Source of the DNA: Chitinophagaceae bacterium
Lineage (GTDB): Bacteria > Bacteroidota > Bacteroidia > Chitinophagales > Chitinophagaceae
Direction of reading: 5' to 3'
Assembly: GCA_016786845.1 (NCBI GenBank)
Contig: JAEUVB010000001.1
Coordinates: 1-46,146, forward strand
DNA length: 46,146 bases
Position 1 is the first letter of the stretch; every line of letters starts with the position of its first letter. The notes below the pieces were generated by a model. It did no database searches. It worked only from the letters and a program-made list of their open reading frames with translations, and was not told the origin of the DNA. Below are positions 8,933 through 17,870 of this stretch, piece after piece. The translations under genes and the position numbers were made by a program.

Positions 8933-9718
8933 ATGTCTTCATTACGTCACATACTGATTTTATTACTGGCCATAGCGCCTCAACTTCTTTTGGCACAAAA
9001 GGAGAAAAATGAAATTCCACCGGTCACTTTTAAAGGGAAAATCACCTTTGAACGTAAACTGAATTTGCACAAGCAAATGGACGAAATGATGAAGGGGAAT
9101 GGTGGTGCAAACTCTGCCATGGCTGATCAGTTGAAAAAGAATATATCAAAGTACAAGACCGATATTTTTGAAATGTATTTTAACGATACAAAAAGTTTGT
9201 ACAAGCCTGCACCGGATGGTATATCGGAAGTGAAAATGATGATGGCAGGTATTCCGTCTGAGAAGAATTTAGTGTACAACGATTTTACCCAAGGCGTATA
9301 TACCAGCGAAAAAAGCATTTTTGAGAAGACCTATCTGATTCAGGACAGCTTGAAGCCATTTCAATGGAAGATTACTGAAGAGTTTCGTAAGATCGCAGGG
9401 TTCAATTGCCGTCGTGCTGAAACGGTCATCATGGATTCTGTCTACGTGGTTGCGTTTTATACCGATGCCATTATGACCAATAGTGGCCCGGAGAATTTTT
9501 CAGGTTTGCCGGGTATGATCCTGGGTATAGTGATGCCCCGATTGAACCTGACCTATTTTGCCACCAAGGTCGAAAACTATCTGCCCGGTGAGAAAGACAT
9601 TGTGTCACCTACTAAAGGCGTAAAGAAAGATCAAAAAGAATTGGAATCCGATTTGCGCAGCAGCATGAAGCAATGGGGGGCTTTTCTGGAAAGAATCCTA
9701 TGGTATTGCATGATCTGA
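8933..9718 (+). CDS. GLPGLI family protein
   Basis: Secreted protein of 261 residues with a signal peptide (LLLAIAPQLLLAQ). The family signature appears as FSGLPGMILGI at about residues 190-200, preceded by the typical pattern of a short lipocalin-like beta region (ITFERKLN, FEMYFND, GFNCRRAET). Its biochemical role is unknown; these proteins are usually encoded beside PF14905 barrels, as here, and are presumed periplasmic or outer-membrane partners. A run of six G at 9675-9680 lies near the 3' end; the final residues WGAFLERILWYCMI resemble usual family endings, so no frameshift is proposed. Confidence 0.85.
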   Translation: MSSLRHILILLLAIAPQLLLAQKEKNEIPPVTFKGKITFERKLNLHKQMDEMMKGNGGANSAMADQLKKNISKYKTDIFEMYFNDTKSLYKPAPDGISEVKMMMAGIPSEKNLVYNDFTQGVYTSEKSIFEKTYLIQDSLKPFQWKITEEFRKIAGFNCRRAETVIMDSVYVVAFYTDAIMTNSGPENFSGLPGMILGIVMPRLNLTYFATKVENYLPGEKDIVSPTKGVKKDQKELESDLRSSMKQWGAFLERILWYCMI

Positions 9719-9753
9719 TGAGCAGTCATCGTATTGTACCATTATTATTGTAA

Positions 9754-9769
9754 TATTGTACATACAATA
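9754..9769. promoter_or_regulatory. Perfect palindrome TATTGTA-CA-TACAATA upstream of 9779 gene
   Basis: Arms of 7 bp with a 2-bp centre, 10 bp before the ATG at 9779. The half-site TATTGTAC also occurs at 9732-9739 and a variant TTATTGTAAT at about 9744-9753, so three related half-sites are clustered. This could be an operator for a dimeric regulator. No TAnnTTTG box is present in this gap. Confidence 0.4.
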
Positions 9770-9778
9770 ATACATATC

Positions 9779-11065
9779 ATGAAAAACATTGCATTCCTCT
9801 TTTTGCTGATATTATTTTGCCAACCTTTATTCGCACAAAGCAAATACAAAAAGAATATTTACGCCATCAACCAATGTGTACTCGGTTACAGTGCCGACAA
9901 TGGTACCCCATTGGTGCTCTATGAAACCACGGGTACACTGGAGCAGAAAAGCAATAATGTCATTCAGCGTATTAAGTTATCGGAAATTGCACTCATAGAG
10001 GTGCAGACCAACCGCTCCGGATTTTCATTGAATGTGAATTGCGGGGAAGGCGGAAAGTGTATCAACCTGATCAAAAGCGACATGTCGTCTTCACCTTTAA
10101 GTGGTACGGCATTTTTGTTTACAGATGCAGCTGCGGCAAATACTTGCGCCGAGGAAATTGGGACATTGGTGACTGCCTATCGCGCCGGAAAAGAAGGTTT
10201 GTCTGTGAAGTTATTTGTGAAAGCGGATGGAACCACCCCACGATTAAAAATCAACCCTTCTGAAACATTTACGGAAGAGCTGCCCTTGAAAAAAGAAACA
10301 GTTGATTTGGAAGAGGACGAGGAAGAAATTCCGGAACCTGTTGTATCCAAACCTGCAAGAAAAGAAAAAGCCGCTGAGCCCGATGAAGAAGAAGACCCTA
10401 TTCGTGCCCGGAAAGCTGCCGCAGCAAATAGTAAAGAAGATCGGGAAGAAGCGAGAGAGCAGGCTAAGGAAGCACGAGAAGCTGCGGCTGAAGCCAGGAA
10501 GGAAAAGATTGCTAAGCAACAAGAGGCCAGAACCCGTAAAACCAAAGAAAGTGAAGATGATGAGGACGCAGAACCGGCTACAAGGCGTAAGGCGGCAGAA
10601 CCACAGCGTGACGAACCGGCGGCCGATAATCGAATTGGGAATGATGTTTGCGACCAGATGATGGCTATACTTCAATCGGGTAAGACCAATGGGTTTAAAG
10701 ATATTGAAGGCAAGCTCACTAATCCGGACAGCAAGATTAATGAGAGTACAATTAAACTAAGAGGCGCAAAGAGAAATTATTTGTCGTGGTATAAGAACCA
10801 ACGAGCCTTTATCGCTGAATTTAAAACCATGGCTGATCGTGAACTGCTGGTTTCCGAATTTGAAAAACTGCAAAGTAATTTAGATGATTGTTTAGGCTCC
10901 GGCTGGGATGATGAAGATCATAGTGGCGATGAGATCTATGCCAGTTCGGAAGATGAAGCAAAAGATATTGAATACAAGAATAGCTTGGATCCGAATGCGC
11001 CTACAGTGCGTATCATGATCGTGAACGATCAGAAGAAGTATACTTTGTTTGTTCGTATCCGGTAA
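9779..11065 (+). CDS. Secreted protein with long charged linker, function unknown
   Basis: A 428-residue protein starting with signal peptide MKNIAFLFLLILFCQPLFAQ. Residues 21 to about 150 look like a folded beta-rich domain with several cysteines (INQC, NCGEGGKC, NTCAEE). Residues about 155-285 are a low-complexity charged segment of Glu/Asp, Lys/Arg and Ala (for example AREQAKEAREAAAEARKEK) likely to form helix or coiled coil. The C-terminal 140 residues hold a helical region (FIAEFKTMADRELLVSEF) and end in a short beta-rich piece. No family is recognised. An ATG 45 nt upstream adds residues that precede the signal peptide and is rejected. It is convergent with lpxC-fabZ, with only 6 bp between stop codons and no terminator hairpin. 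Confidence 0.7.
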   Translation: MKNIAFLFLLILFCQPLFAQSKYKKNIYAINQCVLGYSADNGTPLVLYETTGTLEQKSNNVIQRIKLSEIALIEVQTNRSGFSLNVNCGEGGKCINLIKSDMSSSPLSGTAFLFTDAAAANTCAEEIGTLVTAYRAGKEGLSVKLFVKADGTTPRLKINPSETFTEELPLKKETVDLEEDEEEIPEPVVSKPARKEKAAEPDEEEDPIRARKAAAANSKEDREEAREQAKEAREAAAEARKEKIAKQQEARTRKTKESEDDEDAEPATRRKAAEPQRDEPAADNRIGNDVCDQMMAILQSGKTNGFKDIEGKLTNPDSKINESTIKLRGAKRNYLSWYKNQRAFIAEFKTMADRELLVSEFEKLQSNLDDCLGSGWDDEDHSGDEIYASSEDEAKDIEYKNSLDPNAPTVRIMIVNDQKKYTLFVRIR

Positions 11066-11071
11066 GCTCGA

Positions 11072-12475
11072 TTACGCTCTGGGTACGATTTGTGCCATCA
11101 GATCTGCTTCGCAAACCAATTTATTTCCGACATAAGCACTGCCTTTCATTTCGCAGATACCACGACGGATGGGTTGGGTGAGTTCCATTTTCATGATGAG
11201 GGTGTCGCCGGGCATGACTTTTTGTTTGAAACGTGCATTGTCAATTTTCAAAAAGTAAGTATCGAATTTCTTTTCCGGACCTCCCTGGTTGTTGAGAACC
11301 AATACACCTCCGGTTTGAGCTAACGCTTCTAACTGAAGTACGCCCGGAAAGACCGGATTATCGGGAAAGTGCCCGGTAAACATGGGTTCGTTGAAGGTCA
11401 CATTTTTTACACCCACAATATGGTTATCACTCAATTCGATGATCTTATCGACCAGAAGGAAAGGATAACGATGAGGCAGGAGTTGTGAAATATAATTGAT
11501 ATCGAATATGGCCGGGATATTCGGATCGTAGACCGGCACATCGAGCATATTCTTATTCTTCTTGATATACTCTTTTATCTTTTTGGCAAAGGCCACATTT
11601 GTTTTATGTCCGGGGCGATAAGCAATGATATTGGCTTTGATGGGATATCCGATCAGTGCGAGGTCACCAATGATATCGAGTAATTTATGTCGGGCCGCTT
11701 CGTTGGAGAAATGTAATTTGAGATTGTTCAGAATCCCTTCCTGCTTTACTTCAATATTCGGCTTGTTGAACATTTTAGCCAGCTTCTCCAGTTCATCATT
11801 TTCAAGCACCCGATCGACCACGACAATTGCGTTGTCGAGATCACCGCCCTTGATCAGGTTATGGGTATAGAGATATTCAATTTCATGCAGGAAGCAAAAC
11901 GTACGGCATGGAGCGATTTCTTTTTTGAAACTTTTTAATCCTTTGAGGTATGCATGCTGTGTGCCTAAAACATTGGAGTTGAAATCGATGAGGGTGGTGA
12001 CTTTAAACTCCGGACTTGGGGTTGCCACCATTTCTACATTTTTCTCATCATCGGTGAAAGAGATATTGGTATCGATCGAGAAAAAGATCTTGCGCGCATT
12101 TTGTTCTTCGAGGCCTACATGTTCAATGGCATCCACAAAAGCCTTGGCGCTTCCGTCCATGATGGGAATTTCTTCGGCGTTGATTTCGATGAGGGCATTA
12201 TCGACCCCCATGCCGGTGAGTGCAGCGAGGATATGTTCGACGGTAGCTACTTTGGCTCCATTGAGTTCGAGGGTGGTACCGCGTGAAGTATCGGTCACAT
12301 AATCGACATCGGCTTTGATGACCGGTTGACCTGGCAGATCCACGCGTTGGAATTTAAAACCATGACCGGGACTAGCCGGTTTGACCGTCATGGTGGATTT
12401 TACACCGGTATGTAAACCGACGCCTTCGATCACGAATTCCTGAGAAAGGGTATGCTGATTTAAGGGTTGTATCAT
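11072..12475 (-). CDS. lpxC/fabZ: LpxC-FabZ bifunctional enzyme
   Basis: Fusion of two enzymes, as usual in Bacteroidota. Residues 1 to about 310 are LpxC, the zinc deacetylase that commits UDP-3-O-acyl-GlcNAc to lipid A: zinc ligands His81 (VEHILAAL), His263 and Asp267 (HKLLDIIGD) and catalytic His290 (RPGHKTN) are all present. Residues about 325-467 are FabZ, 3-hydroxyacyl-ACP dehydratase, with LLPHRYPFLLVD, His369 (GHFPDNPVFPG) and Glu383 (LEALAQTGG). It is the last gene of HD protein-lpxD-lpxC/fabZ and starts 18 bp after lpxD. In related genomes lpxA usually follows; here the next gene is a convergent unrelated one, so the acyltransferase lpxA must lie elsewhere. Confidence 0.96.
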   Translation of the reverse strand: MIQPLNQHTLSQEFVIEGVGLHTGVKSTMTVKPASPGHGFKFQRVDLPGQPVIKADVDYVTDTSRGTTLELNGAKVATVEHILAALTGMGVDNALIEINAEEIPIMDGSAKAFVDAIEHVGLEEQNARKIFFSIDTNISFTDDEKNVEMVATPSPEFKVTTLIDFNSNVLGTQHAYLKGLKSFKKEIAPCRTFCFLHEIEYLYTHNLIKGGDLDNAIVVVDRVLENDELEKLAKMFNKPNIEVKQEGILNNLKLHFSNEAARHKLLDIIGDLALIGYPIKANIIAYRPGHKTNVAFAKKIKEYIKKNKNMLDVPVYDPNIPAIFDINYISQLLPHRYPFLLVDKIIELSDNHIVGVKNVTFNEPMFTGHFPDNPVFPGVLQLEALAQTGGVLVLNNQGGPEKKFDTYFLKIDNARFKQKVMPGDTLIMKMELTQPIRRGICEMKGSAYVGNKLVCEADLMAQIVPRA

Positions 12476-12493
12476 CTGATAAAGTTAGGTAGG

Positions 12494-13540
12494 TTATTGC
12501 TTATTATTTTTCAATTCAGAAATTTCTTGTTCCAGTTCATTGATTCGTTTCACCATGTCGGGCAGTTGTCGAAAAATGACCTGACTCTTCAAGGTCGATT
12601 TGTAGTCATAGGCCGGAGATCCGGTCAGGGAGCTGCCTGATTCCAGGACTGCTTTGGCCACACCACTTTGGGCATTGATTTTTGTACCATCGGCCACAGT
12701 GATATGTCCCACGATACCGGCTTGTCCGCCCACCATACAGTATTGTCCTACTTTGGTACTGCCCGAAATGCCTGCCTGAGCGGCCACCACGGTATTTTGT
12801 CCAATGTCTACATTATGGGCAATTTGAATCAGGTTGTCCAACTTCACACCGGAACGGATAATGGTGGAACCCATAGTCGCTCTGTCGATGGTCGTATTGG
12901 CACCAATTTCGACATGATCCTCTATGCATACATTGCCAATTTGAGGAATCTTATTGAACTTCCCATTTTCAAAGGCAAAGCCGAAACCATCGGATCCGAT
13001 GACGGTACCTGCATGAATAATCACATGGTTGCCGATCAAACAATCTTTATAAATCTTTACGCCGGGATGTATGATGGTATGATGACCAATTTTCACATTG
13101 GCACCGATATAGCTTCCGGGATAAATTTTGGAATGGTCGCCGATTTGGGCATGGTCGCCGATATATGAAAAGGCACCGGCATAGACCTGGTCTCCGAGTT
13201 TGCAAGTATCAGCCTGGTAAGACTGCTGTTCGATCCCTACCGGGTGTTGATGACCAACAATATCCTGATACGTTTGCAACAATACTGCGAAGGCCGCATA
13301 AGCGTCATCGACTCGAATGAGGGTAGGGCTTACTGCTTGTTTAAGTACCAGAGATTTGTTGACCAATACGATGGAAGCTGTACAAGTATACAGGTAGTCT
13401 TCATATTTTGCATTGGCGAGAAAACAAAGATCGCCGGGTTTACTTTCTTCTATTTTTGCAAAGGATTGAACGGAGGATTGTTCATCACCTTCTATCGTGC
13501 CATTCACCACGTTGGCTATTTGCTGAGCCGTAAATTTCAT
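12494..13540 (-). CDS. lpxD: UDP-3-O-acylglucosamine N-acyltransferase LpxD
   Basis: Third step of lipid A synthesis: transfers a 3-hydroxyacyl chain from ACP to the amino group freed by LpxC. The 348-residue protein has an N-terminal uridine-binding domain (about residues 1-100), a left-handed beta-helix of hexapeptide repeats ([20 protein letters not shown] onwards, about 110-300), the catalytic histidine at about 242 ([10 protein letters not shown]), and a C-terminal helix ([18 protein letters not shown]) that forms a trimer coil. It begins 9 bp after the HD gene and is followed 18 bp later by lpxC-fabZ, which makes the preceding enzyme, so the pair is functionally coupled. Confidence 0.95.
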   Translation of the reverse strand: MKFTAQQIANVVNGTIEGDEQSSVQSFAKIEESKPGDLCFLANAKYEDYLYTCTASIVLVNKSLVLKQAVSPTLIRVDDAYAAFAVLLQTYQDIVGHQHPVGIEQQSYQADTCKLGDQVYAGAFSYIGDHAQIGDHSKIYPGSYIGANVKIGHHTIIHPGVKIYKDCLIGNHVIIHAGTVIGSDGFGFAFENGKFNKIPQIGNVCIEDHVEIGANTTIDRATMGSTIIRSGVKLDNLIQIAHNVDIGQNTVVAAQAGISGSTKVGQYCMVGGQAGIVGHITVADGTKINAQSGVAKAVLESGSSLTGSPAYDYKSTLKSQVIFRQLPDMVKRINELEQEISELKNNKQ

Positions 13541-13549
13541 AATTCAGAA

Positions 13550-14758
13550 TTAAATTGCGGGATAGCAAATGTAGTGCTTTTTTACGGGCACTAAAAGCCC
13601 CGCAGAGATTAATGTATCCTCGATTTCGGAGATTTCACGAATGCGACCATTCTTATAAGCGATCTTGATTTTTTCATCCCCGGCAGAGTAAGCCATATTG
13701 GATGCGGAATCTTGGGTGAAATAGTAGGGAAGATCCGCTTCCGCCAAGTTAAAATGGGTACATAGTTTTTTCTTGATGGCATCAAGGTCTATGTTTTCTT
13801 CGACTGCAGTATAGTGGACCTTAAATAAACGCCGTTCATTCAAGCGTCGACACAGGTCAGACAGAATGGGGTCGGGGTGAGAGGCCCATACTTTCACCGA
13901 AGCCACTACATCATTGTCGTCGAGCAGAAGAAACTGATCTAAATTGTTAGGATCCAAATCAAATTGATCGGAAGGAATATCCCGTTGCAGAAACCAGGAG
14001 AGGGCGGGGGTGGCAAACAATGTCTCGCCACTTTGGGCCAGGGCTTTTGCACGTTTCAGGATATTGACCAACATAAGTTCGGAGCTCAGTACGGTCTTGT
14101 GTAAATAGACCTGCCAATACATGAGTCGACGGGCGATGAGGAATTTTTCAATGGAGTAGATACCTTTCTCTTCGACTGCCAATTCATTTCCGGATACTGT
14201 CAGCATTTTGATGATGCGATCATATCCGATTACACCTTCCGAAACGCCCGTAAAGAAACTATCGCGGGCCAGATAATCGAGACGATCTACATCGAGCTGA
14301 CTGCTGACGAGTTGGTGCAGGAATTTTTTGGGATACTGATCTTGAAAGATGGACAAGGCCATATCGAGCTTGCCTTCGAATTCATCATTCAGTTTTTGCA
14401 TGATGCGAAGCGACAAATGTTCGTGATGAACATCGACGAGGGTATGTTCGAGGGCATGGGAAAAAGGGCCATGACCGATATCATGGAGGAGTATGGCCAC
14501 TTTAGATGCCTGCTCTTCTTCCGGGCTCATGTCGATTCCTTTTTGTTTGAGTTCTTGCAAGGCCAGGTGCATGAGATGATAAGCACCGAGGGAATGATGC
14601 AGACGAGTATGTACGGCTCCGGGGTAAACCAAATAGGCGAGGGCCATCTGTTTGATGCGTCTCAGACGCTGATAATAGGGATGAGCGATGATCTTGAATA
14701 TCATCGGATCGTCGATTGTGATAAACCCATGAACCGGGTCGTTGATAATCTTTCGCAC
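13550..14758 (-). CDS. HD superfamily phosphohydrolase
   Basis: Metal-dependent phosphohydrolase of about 402 residues. It opens with RKIINDPVHGFITI, the usual N-terminus of this family, then HTRLHHSLGAYHL, the HD motif HDIGHGPFSHALEH and DVDRLDYLARDS, which supply the metal ligands. Relatives act on dNTPs or other nucleotides; the substrate here is unknown. No ATG lies close to the family N-terminus: the ATG at 14905 would add 49 residues that are unlike any homolog and cover the promoter of porX, so the GTG at 14758 (VRKIINDP) is the best start. It is the first gene of the lpxD-lpxC/fabZ run, a common Bacteroidota order. Confidence 0.85.
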   Translation of the reverse strand: MRKIINDPVHGFITIDDPMIFKIIAHPYYQRLRRIKQMALAYLVYPGAVHTRLHHSLGAYHLMHLALQELKQKGIDMSPEEEQASKVAILLHDIGHGPFSHALEHTLVDVHHEHLSLRIMQKLNDEFEGKLDMALSIFQDQYPKKFLHQLVSSQLDVDRLDYLARDSFFTGVSEGVIGYDRIIKMLTVSGNELAVEEKGIYSIEKFLIARRLMYWQVYLHKTVLSSELMLVNILKRAKALAQSGETLFATPALSWFLQRDIPSDQFDLDPNNLDQFLLLDDNDVVASVKVWASHPDPILSDLCRRLNERRLFKVHYTAVEENIDLDAIKKKLCTHFNLAEADLPYYFTQDSASNMAYSAGDEKIKIAYKNGRIREISEIEDTLISAGLLVPVKKHYICYPAI

Positions 14759-14886
14759 AGGGATTCTTTTGAGCTTGCAAAATACATCAAAACATGAGAA
14801 TGCTGTGCAGTCTTGATGTGATCCGGATGAGTGGGAGGCTAAATCACAATTTTTTCTTAAATGACCCGTTAGATGTGCATTCCGCT

Positions 14887-14894
14887 TATTTTTG
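14887..14894 (+). promoter_or_regulatory. -7 box (TATTTTTG) of porX
   Basis: Exact TAnnTTTG match 18 nt before the porX ATG, implying a leader near 12 nt. No TTG at the usual -33 distance. It lies upstream of the preferred GTG start of the divergent HD gene. Confidence 0.55.
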
Positions 14895-14912
14895 TCCAAA
14901 ACCAACTAATAC

Positions 14913-16469
14913 ATGACAATACAAATCCTATGGGTCGATGATGAAATGGATTCTTTGAAATCTAACATCATGTTCCTGGAAAACAAAGGCTATTCAGTAG
15001 AAACAGTATCCAACGGATATGATGCGCTGGAATATATCAAGAACAATCATGTGGATGTGATCCTCCTCGACGAGAGTATGCCTGGCATGACGGGGTTGGA
15101 AACCCTGGCTCAAATTAAAGAATTCAATTCGACCTTGCCGGTGGTGATGATCACCAAGAATGAAGCGGAGAATATAATGGAAGAAGCGATCGGTTCTCAG
15201 ATCACCGACTATCTCATCAAGCCGGTGAATCCGAATCAGATTCTATTGACCTTGAAAAAGATATTGGATAAGAAATCCCTCGTGAGTGAGAAAACCACAC
15301 AAGCTTATCAACAAGAGTTTCGTAAATTATTTTTAGCCTTGAATTCCAATCCGGATTATCAGGAATGGTGTGAGTTGTATAAGAAACTCGTGTATTGGGA
15401 ATTGGAAATGGAGAAGACCGACAGTCCGGAAATGATGGAAATATTTGCTTCACAAAAAGAAGAAGCTAATAATGCCTTCTGTAAGTATATCGAAAAGAAC
15501 TATAGCAAATGGATCAATGGGAAGGGGAATGATGCCCCGGTGATGAGTCATACTTTGATGACTGAACATGTCTTCCCGCAATTGGAAAAGGGCAAGAGCT
15601 TATTTGTGATTCTGATCGACAATTTGAGATTTGATCAGTGGAAGGCGGTGCAGCATAAGTTTGCCGATTTGTTTCGCATTACCGATGAAGATATTGTTTG
15701 TGCCATCATTCCGACGACGACGCAATACAGCCGGAATGCTATTTTCTCCGGTTTGCTGCCTGTGGATATAGAAAAGAAATATCCGATGGAGTGGAAGAAT
15801 GATGATGAGCAAGGCGGAAAGAATTTGTATGAAGAATTGTTTTTGAAAGATCAGTTGAAACGTAACAAACTGGAAAACATCAAATTCTCCTATACCAAAA
15901 TTACCAACCACGACAGTGGCGAGCAATTGGTGAATAATATCCTGAACATGGTGCACAATGATTTGAATATCATCGTGTACAATTTTGTGGATATGCTTTC
16001 GCATGCGCGTACTGAAATGGAAGTACTGAAAGAGTTGGCCAATGATGAAGTGTCTTATCGTTCGATTACCCAGAGTTGGTTTGAACATTCTCCTTTACAT
16101 CAGGCATTGAAAAAGATTGCGGATAAGAATGTCAAATTGATTGTGGCGACCGATCATGGAAGTGCGCGTGTGAAATCGCCGAGCAAGGTGATTGGCGATA
16201 AACAAACGACGACCAATATCCGTTACAAACACGGAAAGAATTTGCAGTATGAAAACAAAGAAGTGATAGCATTTCGGGAGCCGCATGAAATCGGATTGCC
16301 GAAACCGAATTTCAACTCCTCGTTTATCTTCGCCAAGCACGATGGTTATCTCTGCTATCCAAACAACTACAATCACTTCGTGAATTATTTCAAGAATACC
16401 TTTCAGCATGGCGGTGTTTCCCTGGAAGAGATGTTGATTCCGTTGGTGAAGATGGAAAGCAAGTCCTAA
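14913..16469 (+). CDS. porX: PorX, response regulator with PglZ domain (T9SS regulator)
   Basis: Two-component regulator of the type IX secretion system. Residues 1-120 form a receiver domain with acidic pair Asp9-Asp10, phospho-acceptor Asp53 (ILLDESMPG), Thr81 and Lys103. A helical linker follows, then a PglZ/alkaline-phosphatase-like domain from about 200 to the end, with metal-site features LIDNLRFDQW (Asp236), a threonine cluster IIPTTTQYSRNA (about 266-276, candidate nucleophile Thr270) and ATDHGSARV. In Porphyromonas PorX is phosphorylated by PorY and its PglZ domain cleaves cyclic oligonucleotides; by homology the same is expected here. No sensor kinase is adjacent. Several likely T9SS cargo proteins in this window (29436, 30141, 36771, 41886) fit the presence of the system. 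Length of 518 residues is typical. Confidence 0.93.
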   Translation: MTIQILWVDDEMDSLKSNIMFLENKGYSVETVSNGYDALEYIKNNHVDVILLDESMPGMTGLETLAQIKEFNSTLPVVMITKNEAENIMEEAIGSQITDYLIKPVNPNQILLTLKKILDKKSLVSEKTTQAYQQEFRKLFLALNSNPDYQEWCELYKKLVYWELEMEKTDSPEMMEIFASQKEEANNAFCKYIEKNYSKWINGKGNDAPVMSHTLMTEHVFPQLEKGKSLFVILIDNLRFDQWKAVQHKFADLFRITDEDIVCAIIPTTTQYSRNAIFSGLLPVDIEKKYPMEWKNDDEQGGKNLYEELFLKDQLKRNKLENIKFSYTKITNHDSGEQLVNNILNMVHNDLNIIVYNFVDMLSHARTEMEVLKELANDEVSYRSITQSWFEHSPLHQALKKIADKNVKLIVATDHGSARVKSPSKVIGDKQTTTNIRYKHGKNLQYENKEVIAFREPHEIGLPKPNFNSSFIFAKHDGYLCYPNNYNHFVNYFKNTFQHGGVSLEEMLIPLVKMESKS

Positions 16470-16562
16470 CAGAAATAAGGATAAGTGTAGCGTTGTGATG
16501 CAGATTTCATGTGACTAAAAATTAATACGCCTGAACTCCTTTCAATCATGTAATTTACAGGC

Positions 16563-17339
16563 ATGAAATTAGTTGTATTTGGCACCGGGAATATTGCCAC
16601 CTTTTATACAGAGCGATTTGCGCAAGCAGGAATCATTCCTGTGCAAGTGATCTCGAGAGATGAAGCTAAGGCCAAGGCCTTTGCCGAGATGTATCAATGT
16701 GCTTATACCACGGACCCTAAGCATCCTGATCCTGATGCAGATATTTATTTGTTGGCGTTTAAAGATGATGCCTTGATTAGCCTGGCGTCTTCCTTGCATT
16801 TGCCGGGCAAGTTGATTGTGTTTCCGGCGGGTGCTATAGCCTTATCGGAGTTTGCACATGTGTCGGAACATGTGGCTTGTTTATGGCCTTTGTTTTCCGT
16901 GCGAAAAGAACATTTGCCTGTGGGCAAAAGCATACCGGTAGTGGTAAATGCATCCAATGCGGAAGCGAATGAACAGGCACTCAAACTGGCTCATTTGTTG
17001 ACCGATGCCATCTTCCCGTTGAATGATCAGCAACGCAGTGTGGCGCATTTAGCGGCTGTGTTTGCCAATAATTTTACGAATCATTTGTACACGTTGACAC
17101 AGGCTATCCTGAAGCAGGAAGGAATTCCATTTTCACTGATGCTCCCAATCATACAATCGACGACGGCCAAATTATTGCAGGGCAGTCCCGATCAATATCA
17201 AACCGGTCCGGCCATTCGAAGAGATATTAAAACGATATCCCGCCACGAAGAAATGTTATCCGGACACGCCGATGCATTGGCGATCTATCAAATTATGACG
17301 CTGGCGATACAGTCGTATTATGCGGAAGAGGGGAAGTAG
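16563..17339 (+). CDS. Rossmann-like and DUF2520 domain protein
   Basis: A 258-residue protein starting with the dinucleotide-binding motif VFGTGNIATFY (residues 5-15), an NAD(P)-binding fold to about residue 110, and a helical DUF2520-type C-terminal domain (HLAAVFANNFTNHLYTL, TGPAIRRD, HEEMLSGHADALAIYQIM). The architecture resembles short-chain reductases of the ProC/F420-reductase group; the reaction is unknown. It lies 93 bp after porX on the same strand; cotranscription is possible but not evident. Confidence 0.85.
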   Translation: MKLVVFGTGNIATFYTERFAQAGIIPVQVISRDEAKAKAFAEMYQCAYTTDPKHPDPDADIYLLAFKDDALISLASSLHLPGKLIVFPAGAIALSEFAHVSEHVACLWPLFSVRKEHLPVGKSIPVVVNASNAEANEQALKLAHLLTDAIFPLNDQQRSVAHLAAVFANNFTNHLYTLTQAILKQEGIPFSLMLPIIQSTTAKLLQGSPDQYQTGPAIRRDIKTISRHEEMLSGHADALAIYQIMTLAIQSYYAEEGK

Positions 17340-17664
17340 GATTTAGTGTTTAATTTTTAGTTTTTAGTTGGGGTGAAGATTTTACAATTGAGTCAAAATT
17401 GGGCGAGATTGCTTCATCAAGTTTGAAATTCTTCTATGATTATCCGTAAAAATATCTATCCACTTTTTTCTCTTAAAAGGCGGAGCAAAAGTTAAAGTGG
17501 TCGATATTTTCTCATACTATTTGCGGCTGTACAGACGATTGTATTCTTATGAAGTATAGTTGCTGAAATTTTCAATCCATTTCCATAAAACTTATACATA
17601 TGTCCCTACCGGGGGTTCCACTTTTTTCTTGATAAAAAAGTGGAGCAAAAAATCAAGGCTGTCG
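17340..17664. repeat. Non-coding region with two related palindromic elements
   Basis: No gene is visible. Two related segments lie at 17460-17509 and 17618-17670. Both begin CCACTTTTTTCT and share GGAGCAAAA followed by a TCGA(A/T)ATTT end. The second has perfect 10-bp arms CCACTTTTTT and AAAAAAGTGG around CTTGAT; the first is decayed. Similar CACTTTTT-loop-AAAAAGTG segments are, from memory, frequent in intergenic DNA of Bacteroidota, so this is taken as a dispersed repeat family. Confidence 0.6.
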
Positions 17665-17783
17665 AAATTTCGCTAAAATAATCTCATTCGCCTAAAACAA
17701 TTGAACTCCTCGCTCCTGCGTCACTCGTCAGACAGCAATTGTTTCTTAACGGCTCATTTCGATTATTTCTTAACGCTAAATTT
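17665..17783. repeat. Long imperfect inverted repeat
   Basis: The left arm 17665-17703 (AAATTTCGCTAAAATAATC to ACAATTG) pairs with the right arm 17736-17783 (CAATTG to GCTAAATTT). Shared blocks in the same order are AAATTT, GC, TAA, AATAATC, GCC, TAA and AACAATTG, with small gaps because the right arm is 9 bases longer. The 32-bp centre is GC-richer. As RNA it would form a long hairpin; as DNA it resembles a non-autonomous mobile or REP-like element. It adjoins the palindromic element at 17618-17670 and precedes the 21-bp array. Confidence 0.7.
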
Positions 17784-17870
17784 CTAAGGCCATTCAAGCT
17801 TCGTATGGAGCGCCTGAGCACTTCGAATGTCGTTTAAGCAAAATGAAATGTAAATAAAGAAGGAATGATG

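Noticed and set aside
9675..9680. Run of six G in the GLPGLI gene as a possible frameshift
   Set aside because: The current frame ends in a sequence typical for the family; the other frames end without better similarity.
10177..10675. Antisense and alternative-frame open reading frames over the charged linker of the 9779 gene
   Set aside because: They follow from the biased Lys/Glu/Ala codons of the linker; the 9779 frame alone has a signal peptide and a plausible folded ends.
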